A stretch of 64,000 nt of DNA from Sipunculus nudus. Taxonomy: Eukaryota; Annelida; Sipuncula; Golfingiida; Sipunculidae. Numbering within the stretch: position 1 is the first letter of the stretch; every line of letters begins with the position of its first letter. The translations under genes and the position numbers were made by a program. Below the pieces are notes generated by a model. It had not been told where the DNA came from, did not search any database, and saw only the letters and a list, made by a program, of their open reading frames with translations. The stretch is from assembly GCA_026874595.1 (NCBI GenBank), contig CM049318.1, forward strand, positions 18,274,241-18,338,240, given 5' to 3'. Below are positions 34,491 through 47,997 of this stretch, piece by piece.

Positions 34491-37254
34491 ATACTAGTAT
34501 TTTATCAGTATCGTTACTAGTGCAAACCTCTCTTGGTCTTCCATACATCACTCCCCTGCGTACTAGCTATGAACTAGTTTCAGTCAACACTGACATAATT
34601 TCTCTTTTGGTAAATATATATGTCCCTTGCTCTTTTAACCCATGGAAAATGGCAGGTTTTCCATGTATATTGGTTTTACTGTGCAGAGGAGATAAATTTA
34701 TTTATCTACAGTAGCCGCTGGTACAGGCTTGATACATATTGCACTGTAAAATGGAGACAGGACATGCCCCCATCCCCCTAGAGATACAAATGCCGAGCCT
34801 AATCAGGTACGACCACACGAGACCACGCTGAAAAATATTGATATACAATACTGTGTGGTAAAGATCGGAGCCGAGTTAGCCTCACACATGCGACTGGTTT
34901 GGACAAAAAGACGGCTGACTTTAGTAGTAAGCCGAGTTTGGTAGCTCGACTCAGCTTGCAAAATGTCGGCTTGCTTAAACTGACCTGAAAGCCTATTTAT
35001 TTGATAAAGTAACATGTTATGTTACAAAGGATCCGTTTCATTTAAACAAGTTATCTATATTGCGGGTGATATATTACATCAATTTTACATTTCACTAGTT
35101 TGTTATTAAATACCGAGTAGAGTTTATCCTGCTGATTTCCTGAGCTACATTTTCATACTTAAACGATCACACAGTTTCTTTAAGCGATAAGTAACAAAGG
35201 AAATAAATCAATTCTGAGCATTTGTTTCGGAAGTTTTAATTGTAAAAGATTTATCTCTTTGTATTATTTTTTCTCAAGCCAACCTGAGCTGCACGTAATA
35301 GACTCAATTTGACTTAATGAAATATCGGCGGCGCCTCCTGATAAACTCGGCAGCCTCGGCTGAATCTTTACTCGGCTTGCGGCGGCGACGGGGTCTACTT
35401 TGTGGGATTATGACTGATTGTGGGCTAAATATCTTTGTTATAGCAACGTTTTTTTTCATTTTAGGGAATTAAAAAGCACCTCTGATAAATTCTGCTGCTA
35501 CTTTTTTTCTATTCATGCAGCCACTGAAATGCAAATATGAGTATATGGGTCGATAAAGTCGAAGGGACATTTTTTTTTTAAATATAGAAGTAGTATTTGA
35601 CCAAAGCATGAAATTTAATAAAGCTCTAAGTAAAAATCACAAACTTATTCTTGATATTTAGAAGGGCGGCATTGTCAATTAAATGAGCGGTTAAAGACAG
35701 ATGAGGGGCGATCTCGTCTGGGTAAAGCCTGTAACTGTGGCATATATAAGTGTGTTGCTGATCACTCTGATGGTTTGTTCCATGTCTCCGCAGGACCAGT
35801 CATTGGCACATGATTGAGTGGGAAACCAGTCTATACGTTCGGCAATACCATGTTAAGCCCTAATCCTCTACACGTATAGGCTACGAAGTCCTCAGCTACA
35901 TACTTGATAACTCCTCAGAGCTAGCAAAGATCAATGAGCGGAAGTAAACGATGGTGTTTGTTGCTTGACGACACAGGTCTCGTGCACGCCCAGTAACACG
36001 ATCATGTATATCTGTTCTATAGATAGTGATCTTGACCTCGCATACTCGAATGGATTTTAAATTCCCAGAACACGTCAGTACCACTTACCCCGCCCGGGAT
36101 TATAATGCGGGGGTTGAATCCATTCCCCTTGTTTCAATAACCTTAACAATGCCAAGTTAGTTACCTGAGTTATACATCAATAACAGAAATCCTGTGTAAT
36201 GGCTATTGCTTGTTAGTGGCATTTTCAGAATCAGAAAAAAACCTTGTTTTTTTGTCACGGAATATTTTCCTGTCATATTATACCGTTTTTGTCTATTTCA
36301 CGAAGTTCATTATAGAAGGAGCTGCAATAACCGATCTCAAAATAGTCACCTTTATTAGGAATTCTGGGAAATTGTATGGGTATTTACCCACCTTAGGACA
36401 CTTGGCATCGTTCCAGTTAATTCAAGAAAAAAAATCCAGGCCTTTCAGGGACCCGGTCACAAACGAGTTTCGTGACAAATGTCTATTGGTGCCAGCGTGA
36501 ATTACAATATAGATAGCAAGAAACCTGCTTGAAATATAGCCCGATTCAATCTCTGGTTCATGCAGGAATGAAGGGCAGGCATACAATTCTGAGATTATTA
36601 CGATTGAAATACGATTGAAATATTAATAAATCATGTATTTTTCAAAGTACTTTGTTCATAAATGGACTTCGGTTTTATATTATGTAAATAATGATATAAT
36701 ATTGTTGTATCAATAAAAATAATATATATTATATTAGCTAATGATTAAATATAGCGTGCTGATACCACTGATAAAAGAAGAATGATTTCCTCGGCTCACA
36801 GGTATGTCTCCTCAGTGGGTAATTGTTTTGTTATACATTTGTAATAAAAACCCACGTACATTCTCACTAGTTTAAGGAGTCCGTCCTAATGCCAACCAAT
36901 ATATAGCATAATTAATAGCTCTGTGACCACCAGATAACATGATAACATGCACATCATGTTATGTTGCATTGATTCGCCACCAGAGGTCTCAACGGTACGT
37001 TATTTTTTTCAATTTTCCATTCGAAATATTTTGGAATTATCGTCAATTCTACGCAATATATACACTTAACTACAACTGTAAACAAGTTGATCAATGTTAA
37101 ACATGTTTAGTTTTGTGATAAATAAATAAAAGCCAATATGTTATACAAATGCACTCTTTTCATATAGATTAAGTTTTTAGGGGAATAGTTACGATATAAA
37201 CATATTTATTTTACATGGATTATACAAATAGTTATTATAACTAATCTAGGCACC

Positions 37255-37400
37255 CTCCATGGCTCAGGTGGTGGCATACGGTAGTGCCTGGAGGTGGAGG
37301 AACCCGGAGAACCCGGAGAAAACCTGGGCCGTGGACAGCCACTACAACCCACTCTCATGGCCATGCTGGGGATCGAACCCGGGTCGCCAGGAGAGACATC
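37255..37400 (+). mobile_element. tRNA-derived SINE-like unit
   Basis: An A-box-like TGGCTCAGGTGG (37260) and a B-box-like GGATCGAACCC (37370) with one mismatch, about 110 bp apart. The wide spacing and lack of a cloverleaf make it a SINE head or relic rather than a tRNA gene. Confidence 0.4.
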
Positions 37401-38379
37401 AGAGTTATGGACAATAAACTGTATATCAACAATTATATATTCCGCTTCTGATTACCTGCTTTAAAAAATGCCTGGAATGTGTAAGAAATAGTCTAGAAAG
37501 TATCGGAGACCCCGGGGACTGATGTATCCAAAAATAATCGATGGAGGTCGTTACATGAGTTTTTTTTTCACCGGGCTGGTTGACCAGCTTAGATATGTTA
37601 CGATAGCACTTTAGATATTACGGACGAAGTACCACTTCTTATATAATATGTTCCATCAGGGAGTGTCCATCCAAATTTTGCCTAAAAATGTTTAACAAGT
37701 GTAAAGCTGAAATTAGCTGATTAGCATCAAATGCCAACGTTATTATTTCATTACCTCAATTATTCTATGTTTGGTTGCTAATTATTTTCGTTGCCAACCT
37801 CTTTTTGACAGTTAAATATCAAGATTTTTTATGACACTAAATGACCAATCAGAGGCTTTTATATGTAATTCCAAGTTAGTTCTAAATGACATTGTGAGAT
37901 TGATCTTGACCACGATTATAAATTTTCTAGATACTATACTTAATGTATTAAAAAAAGTATGCAAGGGATAGTTTGGTTTCATTTGACCCTTTTATTTTAA
38001 CTGCAGTTTACACCAGAGAAAATCAATGACAACCTTTGGTATATAATAAAACCAAATCTATGATAATAATATAGTTTATATCTCGTCAGGAAAATATTCC
38101 ATGATCCAGCCTGATGCCCCCTTCTACTTCCTTTCTAGGTCACCCGGGGATCGTAACTACTCACTTTAATCATGGCATCTAACTTTGACCCCTTCTAAGG
38201 TTGAGATAATGATTGTTCCTTCATTAGAAGAACGAAACTGACTAAATTTTAATCACTTCAGATAATCACTTAAACGCACTTTGGTATTTGTTTGGCATTA
38301 ATTTAATGTATAAGTGTCTTAATGTAAACATATTAACTACTCAAAAGTACTAAAAAATACTTGTTTTTTATGAATAATT

Positions 38380-38500
38380 TTAGAGTACTCGAGTACTAAT
38401 TCGAGTACTTTTTAATTTTTAAGAAAGTACTCGACTAAGAGTACCGAGTACTTTCGAATGTAAGCATGAGTACGAGTACTTTGAGAATGAGTAAACTCTG
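38380..38500. repeat. degenerate AGTACT/GAGTAC motif cluster
   Basis: GTAC-centred motifs (AGTACTCGAGTACT, CGAGTACTTTT, GAGTACGAGTACTTT) recur about ten times in 120 bp, in both orientations, without a fixed period. Confidence 0.6.
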
Positions 38501-38575
38501 GTCACCCCAAAATCTACATGTATCGTATAGTGCCGACAGAATGAAATAGTAAATATAGTATTTTCAACAGCTTAC

Positions 38576-38608
38576 CAGGTGTAGCTCCAGCAGGTCGTCC
38601 TCGTCCAT
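38576..38608 (-). CDS. coiled-coil protein, first coding exon (exon 1)
   Basis: On the minus strand an ATG opens MDEDDLLELHL and runs straight into a strong donor (CTG/GTAAGC) in phase 0. Joined to 29945 this continues as THRNKMEGRPR with no stop, so the true N-terminus is acidic and 16 residues longer than the internal ATG suggests. The intron is 8630 bp. The exon is too short for ordinary frame scanning; support is the in-frame ATG, donor quality and phase match. A different 5' exon could also be used. Confidence 0.72.
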
Positions 38609-38991
38609 TGTGATGGTTATATTTTATAATTATTTCCCGGTAAGGCGTCAGGTGACGATGTTATCTATCTATGCGAGACTTGACGAGAGTTTATCTTCCG
38701 TGACGTCATTATGGAGTGCTTCAAGTACACCTCCGTCACCCCTTGTCTTATCTCAAGGAAATATCTTACATGGCGGATACTTCTGGTACCAGGTAAATCT
38801 GAAAAATATAAGAACACAACAGATGTTAACGCCCTGAACAGAACCTGTAATAATAATCAAGTAATGAAAGGAAGTAAGGAAAATGGATGTGGGCGTGGGA
38901 GTGTGGCCGAGCGGCTGAGGATAAATGTTTATGCTCAGATGTTTTCACTCACACACACCCTCACACACAAATATATATAATTATATATAAA

Positions 38992-39024
<33 letters not shown>

Positions 39025-40506
39025 GGTTATAACAAAGTTGTACCCACTTAAATTACTCTCCCACATTCCCCACCCTTAAAGACACCTTGACGCCACTCTA
39101 AATTTGACCGGTAGATTATAACACTTTCTTTCGACATGGAATCGAGAACCGAATATATGCTTAAACGGTTAAACAGCACCAACCCTTTCAAGCAAAATGA
39201 ATGCTTTTCCAAGGGAACAGTAATTTTAAATTGAAATATTGTGTTATATTACAATAAATGTTGCGTTTAGCCATCAGAGTACGCTTCATAAACGATATAT
39301 ATATTATCTGGAGAACATTTTGGGTCGATGGCTATTACGAACCCATGTTTGTGGCACATTTTGGGGCTTCCATGCAACCGCTTTGATGGAAAAGTAAACT
39401 TCAGCACGACTCAGTTCAGTCCGCTTTTATATGCATGCACACCGTAACATGTTAATTGTTGAAATGGACCATGCCTATTTATTAACTGTATCCACCTTCA
39501 TGTACGACTTGAAGGAATGTAACATTTATATTTGGCAGGGGGAAACGTGATGTAAACCTTTCAATGTATTGTAACATGTATCCATGTATGCGTATCGTCA
39601 TACACCTTTTTTATGATTGTTATCATGCTTTACAAAATAAAATCATACAACAACATTTAATATTTTGATCCAATTCCCTGTTCGCATACTGCTCTTAAAC
39701 AGAGTAAGGCCATTTGCAAATATAAAGGACAAATATATATAAATTTTGTTAATATATATAAACATTGTTTGTTCAAAAAACCATGCAGACTTGTACCAGG
39801 AAATAATGCAAGCAACGACCGAGAATGGACGCTGCATGGACAGTGATTGATCAGGAGTTCACAAGGACTCAGCTGAGAAAGACGATGATGAGATGTTTAT
39901 CAAGCAGAAGAGATTTTATATCAAATAATATGTCATATGACTATTACTATCCTAGGTGGTTTAAAAATAAATGAAAATAAACCAGATATCCGTGCATTGA
40001 AAAAAAAGTAGAAAACCACTCTTTTTCAGTACGGGCAAAAGAGTCCTGTCTCGGGGGTCACTGAGGTCTGAATAGGGCAGTAAATGATAGGGCGAGATCT
40101 CATTGGGTCTAGCCATAATGCCAGATGGTATTTAATAACCAAATTTCTACGATGGAAATAAAATCACATATTTTGTTTTATATTATGGCTGACACACTTT
40201 CAAACCTAGGTACACAGAATCAAACTGTCCTGATAAATGATAAGGTTATAAGACTTGTTCCTGTTAAAGTACCATAGGTATAATAACCATTCAAATTTGG
40301 CAATATTTCAAGATCTTTGTAGAAATCACGGTGGGATTGGGACCCAAATTGGAAGCGCAATATCCCTTGGCCACATGACCGAGTTGAACCAAGTAACAAT
40401 ATAAATACAAAATATCAAAATATTTATGGGTATTCATCTCTTTCTGAACCAATAATCCTTCATTCACTTCAGTGCCTGAGGGAAAACATTTTAATTTGAC
40501 TATATG

Positions 40507-40555
<49 letters not shown>

Positions 40556-42812
40556 ATAACTGTTGGCTACGCTACATTTATGTCTATCGATAACAATGTT
40601 CAGATAAAATTTATCGCAGTCACATATAATAAAACATGACAACGTGGCTTGAAGTGGGAGGGTTCAGAGCTCTTAAACCTTAAGTGGGTACATCAAATAA
40701 AGCACATATACCAGAGAAGACTAAATTAACATACACATATATATTGTGTATAAAAGATGAGAGACTACTCTCTCAATGATAATAACATTTATATATATAT
40801 ATATGTAAATAAAATTAATGGTGTCATTGTTACATTTGTAAACTAATTACCGATCATGATTTTAAGAGAATACCTACGATTATCAGCTTTGACAGCTCGG
40901 TCGGTGTTGGTGCACACGGACACGTTTAATCACATGTAAAGCACAGGTGAAGAGGAGCTCTCGTATCCAAAGTTAGAAGTCTGCCAGGCCGGGCGTGTTT
41001 ATTAACAAAACTTGCCTGGTGTCGGTAAACCTATGACAGTCTGCGCAAGTTTATTCAGGGAGACCTTAGATAAACAGCAAGTGAATGAGATAAATTATGT
41101 ATCATGGCCCGCATGACAACTCCGTATTAACTCTTTAATGTTTGTTGACCCCCCGCCGAGCCCCGTGTGATAAGCGGCCCACTGTGCCTTTATAGTTATA
41201 TAATGAATATAGACTAAAATCAGGCGAGCTGAATATTCATATGATCAGGTTACCTGTTTGCTATAATGCTCCGGACTATTTGACAAATCTATATATTTGT
41301 GCAGCTCATGATCTATACGTCATTTATTATGCGGTTCGAACACCGAGTCATTCCACGATTTGCTGTGTATAGTCCTCCAAAGCAGTTGACGTCAGTTGTC
41401 CGTGTGTATGTGTGTTTGTATAATGCTGTGACTTTAATTTATTTGGACATGTAACTCGATCTTAATCTAGTTATAACTTTCCTGTACATGTAATAGCCTT
41501 GTGAATCTGTAATGTCTTCAACTATAAGAGGAACGTATAGAATTGATTAAAATACCGAAGATTATTGACATTAGTAGATGTAAACAACCATAACAGCAGA
41601 ACAGTAAACATAAAATGTGCGCTGTATAAGATTTATGTCATGTATATTATTGATGGCTTTCATTTCTCCGGCACTATCATTGTTATATAGTATTCTTATC
41701 CATGAACTTGAACTATCGTTTGTATAATTATGGCGGAGACAAACACGAGACATAATGAACGAGATGTCCTCTCTACTTTTAAATTATAAAAATGACCAAT
41801 AATTTTCGGGTCAGCCCTGAGTAAGAATAAAAGTAGCCATAAATGGCAGTATCCAGTGACGTAGGACTGGAGTACGGAATCTGACTCAACCCACTCCGGA
41901 CTTGGGTCCACTCTGAGATAACTATAGTTTCTCATGCAAAGAGTCAGAAATACATTCAACCGGATAGTTCTCTAGTATATATTGCAGATGTAAATACTTT
42001 TTATTTAAGACTTTTAAAGACTGATATATTTTTATGTTTTGAAAATTATTTTATAAACAACTGGAGATGAGGAATCATGTATGCCAAAATAATTATTAAT
42101 ATCTTGACTGTAATAATTGACATGTTTTCCACTTATTCTCAATTTCATTTATGCTGTGATAAAAAAATGTTACAAGAAAATTGATATTTCAATCTCAACT
42201 GTTTCTCCCACCGTTTGTACAGGAGATGTTCCTGCAAACACACACACACACACGCACCAGGCACCCCCGCCTTAGGTAAATCCCGGCTATGCCCCTGTCG
42301 GAAGACAGATATAAAATAAATGAATATCAGCGTTACTAGCAGGAAGTGTATAAATTAATCAATGCCATATCAATTTTTTTTCAGTAAGGCATAGGTCCAT
42401 CTTTTTTTCTCAAAGAAAGTATCAAAATAGAAAAGCAATGCCATTATAAGTCAGAGCCACGATCCTATAGTCTTTTACTGTGTATATGAAGGCCCCATTG
42501 ATCTGTGACAGCTGTTGTGCTTAACAGAGACATGAACCACTTAAATATCTGAGCCAGAGAGTTACGACATCGAACGAGAATGGTGGAGACCGCAAGAGTT
42601 CGATATGGAGCCAGGTCTCTCCTGCACAACGGCACATAGCAGTCCTGAAGCTTGTATTGCTACCACTCTGTCAGATTCTGTTACCGTTTATTCTTACATC
42701 CGTGGGCACCATCTGTTGACGTTATATCCCTGTTAGCAGGAATGCTGATTTAAGGGGATGTAGGTCGCTTTTGGGCGCCTTGTTATCAAAATGTGAAATA
42801 CGTATCACTGAG

Positions 42813-42814
<2 letters not shown>
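38609..42814. other. upstream flank and repeat-rich non-coding region
   Basis: The first few hundred bp should hold the 5' UTR and promoter of the minus-strand coiled-coil gene; no TATA box can be placed. A tRNA-Leu-like 5' fragment lies near 38890 (GTGTGGCCGAGCGG, no B box). TA microsatellites occur at 38998-39024 and 40509-40557. No coding exon is supported in the rest. Confidence 0.4.

Positions 42815-42879
<65 letters not shown>
42815..42879. repeat. (GA)n microsatellite
   Basis: About 31 GA units with two AAAG interruptions. Confidence 0.95.
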
Positions 42880-43322
42880 GTGTCCTTCCTATATTCTCCA
42901 CGAATCCTACCTCGTTTAAATCCCCATTCCACTTTCACAGGTTACGTGTTCTCACAGAGTAATTCTTGTCAGTTTTCCCCATCCTATCGTTTCCTATATC
43001 TACCCTTCCATTCAAATTTGCTGAATTTAGAGAAGTTTCTCAAAAATGAAGTCCCAAAAATGCAATTTTTATAACTCTCAAAGGATTCCCAAACATCATT
43101 TCACATTTTTCAGTAAGGTACCTGCCTTCATTATAAATGCTATCCTAACTAATTCTTAATCAATTATGTACATCTACAGCGTTCCATTTCGGTTTTGGCC
43201 TCAGTGACAAGGAGGGCAATGGCATGCACTTGCTCCTTGTCATGTAATTTTGTATATTGGTGTCACCAGGATCCGGTGTCTACTGCACCTGCGGATCTTA
43301 TTAGTGTAATCAAACCCCATTG

Positions 43323-43512
43323 CTAGGGAACCCCATAAAAGACGCATGCACTCGTTTGTAAGTGATACATGGCAGTGGGGCATGCAGAGCACTCACCCTG
43401 TCCGTGGGAGCCGACCATGAAAAGTCTCAATGCTCCATGGCTGAGATTTGAACTCACGACCTTCCAGGCTGAGTCCTGTGCTTTACCCCGAGGCCACAGA
43501 AGCCGGTATAAT
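43323..43512 (-). mobile_element. tRNA-derived SINE
   Basis: On the minus strand it begins with a tRNA-like head: A-box-like TGGCCTCGGGGTAAAGC, then AGGTCGTGAGTTCAAATCTC, whose GTTCAAATC is a B box, at tRNA-like spacing. An unrelated body of about 110 bp follows (CATTGAGACTTTTCATGG...), the layout of a SINE. Confidence 0.65.
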
Positions 43513-46500
43513 TTCACATTTATGTGGGCTATAAAGGACGGGGAATCGTTAGCGTTTTTTAAACAAGACGTTGAGTTAATGTTTTATCAGATCTAAGCCT
43601 ACATTGGCCGGCTTACATCTTGACAAATGTATTGACAGATAACCCAAAAGCTGCGAAGGTCGGATGAAAACAGATTTCTCACGAGATGAGTTTTATTTCA
43701 TACAGGTCGATATGTGAATTCAATGGTGTAAACAAATTGTGCTTAGCGTTTCTTTAAAACTCCGCCTGTAACTGAGGCTCACGGGAAAAGTAATCTGGCA
43801 GAGACAAGAGAGCCTGGAACAGCACCTTAAATCAATACAGAGACATCACAACAGACTGTGTGTTTATTGACGACAGCATGTTCCTTCCTTTTACTTTTTC
43901 TGCCTCCGGAGAAAGCCACTTACAAAGCTGTACATATTGCCGACTTTGATTATAGTCTGCATTAAAATGATACGTCGAGCTCTCTCCCAAGACAACAGAG
44001 ACAATCTTGTTAATAATATGTTGTTTTTTATGTTGTGGAGATAGTGGATTCTTTGGTTTTAGTTTACCAATATTTATTGTTTATGTGTAGATCAATATGG
44101 CGTGTTATATGTTGGTGATAAAAAAACTAGGTCAAAGTTTATTTTTATCACTAGTTTAACCCTTCCATTTGTACAAACAGGATAACTGTTTAAGGTAATT
44201 GACACTGACGAAAATTGTAAAAAATTGGCATATTGTCCCAATTTTTCAAGTTAAGGATGTGGATCATTCTAAACTGCTTATCTGGAAGCAAAGAAAAAAA
44301 TCCATAGTTTGTAAAGAAAAATATCATCACGAAATATTGTCAGGATTAAACTATAAATGATTTTTTTCTGTACTATTATCAAGACAAGTTTAACAATGTA
44401 TTTCATAAATTTATAATAAAGGCAAACATACATGCTCGTCAAGGTCGTGTTTGTATAAAATATTCAGACTGAAAATATAAGTTGCTGTTAAGCAAACGCT
44501 GGTCGAAAACGAACAAAAACTTTCTTGTATGTATCAACAAATAAACCAACCAATATCATGTACCGCATCAGAATTGACTGAAAAGATGGGATGGACCATG
44601 CAAGTCTCTGTCAAGATAAAAAAAATGTAATAAATAACCTGAACTAAACTAAAGTGAAACCTTTATAATGAGGGCACTCTTGGGACTGGGTCGAACGTCT
44701 AACATTGTAGCGATGCCCACTGCACGAGGGAATCAACATACATATTAAAGATAAGATAGAACGGAACATTCAGAAAATGCCAACTATATAGAGGGGCCCA
44801 CTTTATGGAGGTGTCCCCAAGGAGAGGTTTAAATTTATACTTATCAAGTGGATATGTTACGCGTTATATAATATAATGGACAATTGTACAAAGGTACAGA
44901 GGTAATTTTTCGCTTCTCTGTCGGCGGTATAGAAGAAAGACCGGCCTCAGAACTTAAACCTGCTTGGACATCTTATTGCATGAAAATATTTAGAATTATT
45001 ACAAAATTTGATATTTTTTTTAAAATGTTCCCATTTTATATCATGTCGAAGGATTCTGCTTGTGTTAAAATAAAAAGTAATCTCAAATAAATCCAGTAAA
45101 TTAGTAAAAAGCAATTCAGGAGTTAAGTATTTGAACAACATGAATATTCAGCATGAATTACCACCAGACGGACTGGGTTATGAATTATTAATATTGTTTG
45201 ATCAATTTTATCATCCAAACAGGGGCGCTGGTATTTTGTGAATATTTTTTAATTGATTAATATTGTTTAAACATAATACGAATTATGTTTTTTCGTGGAC
45301 TGTCAACAGTTGTGCATTTTGTTATGAAGTCCACACTATCTGTGTCAAAGTCGAAGTCATTCGAGTCAAAACATTCGAGTCTAAGTCCTTGTGCTATTCC
45401 TTTGAAACGAGTCTAGGGCTCCCTGTTTGAGTCCGAGCCAATTTTGCCCAAAAGTAATAAAGTTAAAATTACAATACAGAATATGCTTTAAATATGAGTC
45501 TTGCATGTTTCCCAACATATTTTGTAAATGTTAATATTCACTTATCCGGAGTCCCAATAAAAAGAGTAAGTTGTAAAGATAAACATTTGTAACTAAATAT
45601 CTGTTGCTATGTGCATTAAGATATGCAGAAAACAATATACCTTTTTTGAGCTGTCGAGGACATATGAAGTTTATCTCAACGTGAAGCCCGATCAAACTGT
45701 AAATTATAGCCAGATGTACAGTTACAGAAAGGAGCACTTATGTTTCAATAAAGATTTCTTGTGATCCAGTTATCCTGCAGTAATATAATCTCTTACCCCT
45801 TATCATTAGTTCAAAATGGATGGTCCGGTCCATAATGCAGCTCCTACCGAATGATATTTTCTAAAGGATAGCATTTTGTTTTCAAGTCCTCTTTTTTTTC
45901 AAAAGTTCTTGCATTTTCCATGTTTGTAGGAAAAAGGTCCTTTCCTTTTAGCACTGCATCTTACCTCTCGGAATAACCTTGATGGAGGATATATTCACCT
46001 ATATCTTTGCTTTTCTTTTTTTTTTATTTTTGTGTATGTGCACCATTTTTTTGTTGTTTGAGTTGGTTGACCCTTAGGCCAAAAAAAAATAAATAAAAGG
46101 TATGGTTCTCCGGCACGGCCCGCGTCAATTTTAAACCCCCGCATCAAAAATTTTTATTTTGATTCTCAATAGAAACTTACCAATTTTGAGCTGCAGCCGC
46201 TCGGACATTTCTTTCAGGAAGATAAAATCATACAATTTCCTTTGTTATTTAGTGCTTTTACTTGTTTAGCAAAATAAATCTGTTATTATCATGATTTTCT
46301 CTTATCATTTGACATTTTATCGAAACATGCCAAAAATTAAAAATAAAAAAATCGCCCGCCCGCATTGATTTCTGAAAAAAAGTGCCCGAGAACCATACCT
46401 TTTTTTTTCTCTATCTATATTGTCCGTTCCACTATCCCTGTCCAGCTGTTTTTCGCGATTATTTTTGGGGGAGTTAAGAACGCCCAAATCTTTTGCCCCT

Positions 46501-47759
46501 AGGGCCAAAAGAGGTAATGCTTAATTAATCATGATGGAAATAATAATGACATACTTTATGCCATTTTCCTGAAAACAACTTAAAGTCATTTAGGAGTAAC
46601 TAGTCTATTCTGTAGCGACATCTTGCCACCGGCTTATGAAATGTACATGACAGGGAGCAGTGATGACGTCATAAATTAAATCGTAAACAGAAAGGGTACC
46701 AAAAATTATGCATTTTCCTTTTTCTGCTATTGGTACAATTTTTTTTGCCAAGATTGTGTTGCGTGGAGATAATCGCGAAAAATCAGGTGGACAAGAATAG
46801 TGGAACGTTTTTGTTTTTTATACGTTTGTAATTAAGAGTATTGTAGAAAAGTTTGGAATTATGAGGACTATATACACCACCATCAACAATGTAACATCCA
46901 TGCTTTCTGCTCTATTCTAAAAGTCATCGCCGCAATGGCAAACACTAGACAAACTGTTGTATTAAATGACAAATGGTTTAATTTATTTCGGAAGTATTAA
47001 AACATGATTGGAAGTCCTATGCCTGTTATCAAAAGTCGTCCCCTCCTTGTCCCAGGTTTGCTTACTGACTAATTGTTGAAAAGTAATGATATAGCTATTG
47101 AGTTTGACATTATACTGTTATATCATTATCTTTATAAATAATTTACAATTTAGTCAGCCTCGTTCATCCGACACGCAGCATTTGGATCCGTTGTACCCTC
47201 ACTCTGATGAAAATTATTATAATAATATAATAACGGCAGCCTGGTGGAGTGGAATGAAAGTGTATCATTCGAATAAAGGATTATTCATGCAGAGTTAATG
47301 GAAACGGTCGATTTAGTACCAAATAAATATATCATAATCAGGTAGTACTCAGGCTTGTGTTGTGAAGCCATGCTGGATACTCATACAGGAACATTTTATT
47401 TAATGAAACCTAAGAATTGGAGGTGGGGGGGGGGCGACGTTTGATAACAGAACAAGGACTTCCGATCATTCTTTAATACTTAAGAAGAAGTTTTAAAACG
47501 TTTGTCGTTTAATACATCAATTTAGACTGTAAGCGGAGTTAGTCTTGTGAAAACGCGTGTCGGTGGATAAAGGATACGGACTCCATACAGCCTGTGGATC
47601 TAATTAGGTGTACGGAAAACGAATTTTTATTCTTCATGTGCCCATACAATCATAGTGGAATAATAATTTATTTATGACAATAACAAAATAATTTTTCATT
47701 ATGCACAACCTACCTTTCCCTTTTGCCTGTCCAAATCTCCAAATCTACTCCGATGTTAT
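43513..47759. other. non-coding region with a MITE
   Basis: No exon is supported. It contains a degenerate GAGTC-motif stretch at about 45340-45440 and the 310-bp inverted-repeat element at 46095-46404. Confidence 0.4.
46095..46404. mobile_element. 310-bp MITE with about 22-bp inverted repeats
   Basis: Left end AAAAGGTATGGTTCTCCGGC and right end (as reverse complement) AAAAGGTATGGTTCTCGGGC differ at one base in 22. A second inner pair (GCGTCAATTT against its diverged complement near 46362) extends the symmetry. The centre is AT-rich with no open frame. Confidence 0.7.
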
Positions 47760-47997
47760 CTAGAAATTTTGGTTAACTTTAAAGTACTCCTCGGCTGGCT
47801 TGGCGATAAAACCTTTCTTCTCGGGACAGAAAGACAGGTAAGTGGCATCTGTGAAAGAGACTTGGTTACTGATAGCGGCTGGTCGTCAGTGCGACATGTC
47901 AACATATCGGCTTTTGGTACCATACAAAAATGCATATACCACGGGATTTGTGATCGAAGTCGTGGTGCCCGGCTCGGCGGAGCCGCTTCACACAAAC
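47760..47997 (-). pseudogene. possible GPCR TM7 / C-tail relic with an in-frame TGA
   Basis: Read on the minus strand, one frame gives SITNPVVYAFLYGTKSRYVD, which contains the NPxxY motif of rhodopsin-class TM7 followed by an aromatic and basic stretch as in helix 8. A TGA follows after MSH (47886-47888). The frame then stays open for 42 codons (RPAAISNQVSFTDATYLSFC, then KKGFIAKPAEEYF) to a TAG at 47760. The residues before NPxxY are not very hydrophobic and no other transmembrane exon was recognised nearby, so this may be chance or a decayed retained exon. Confidence 0.3.

Larger units (their letters stand above)
29946..38575 (-). other. 8.6-kb intron 1 of the coiled-coil gene
   Basis: Bounded by GTAAGC on the exon 1 side and TTTCAG on the exon 2 side (minus strand). 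It holds a dispersed repeat next to the acceptor (29950-30248, second copy 49736-50070), TG and TA microsatellites, a 1-kb element with tandem units (32200-33208), a second copy of the 4.8-kb repeat (34293-34490), a SINE-like unit (37255-37400) and a stretch of AGTACT motifs (38380-38500). No further exon is supported, although alternative 5' exons cannot be excluded. Confidence 0.6.

Noticed and set aside
38885-38925. tRNA-Leu-like GTGTGGCCGAGCGG
   Set aside because: There is only the 5' part of a tRNA; no B box, acceptor stem pairing or anticodon arm follows. A similar fragment occurs near 1405, so it is probably SINE debris.
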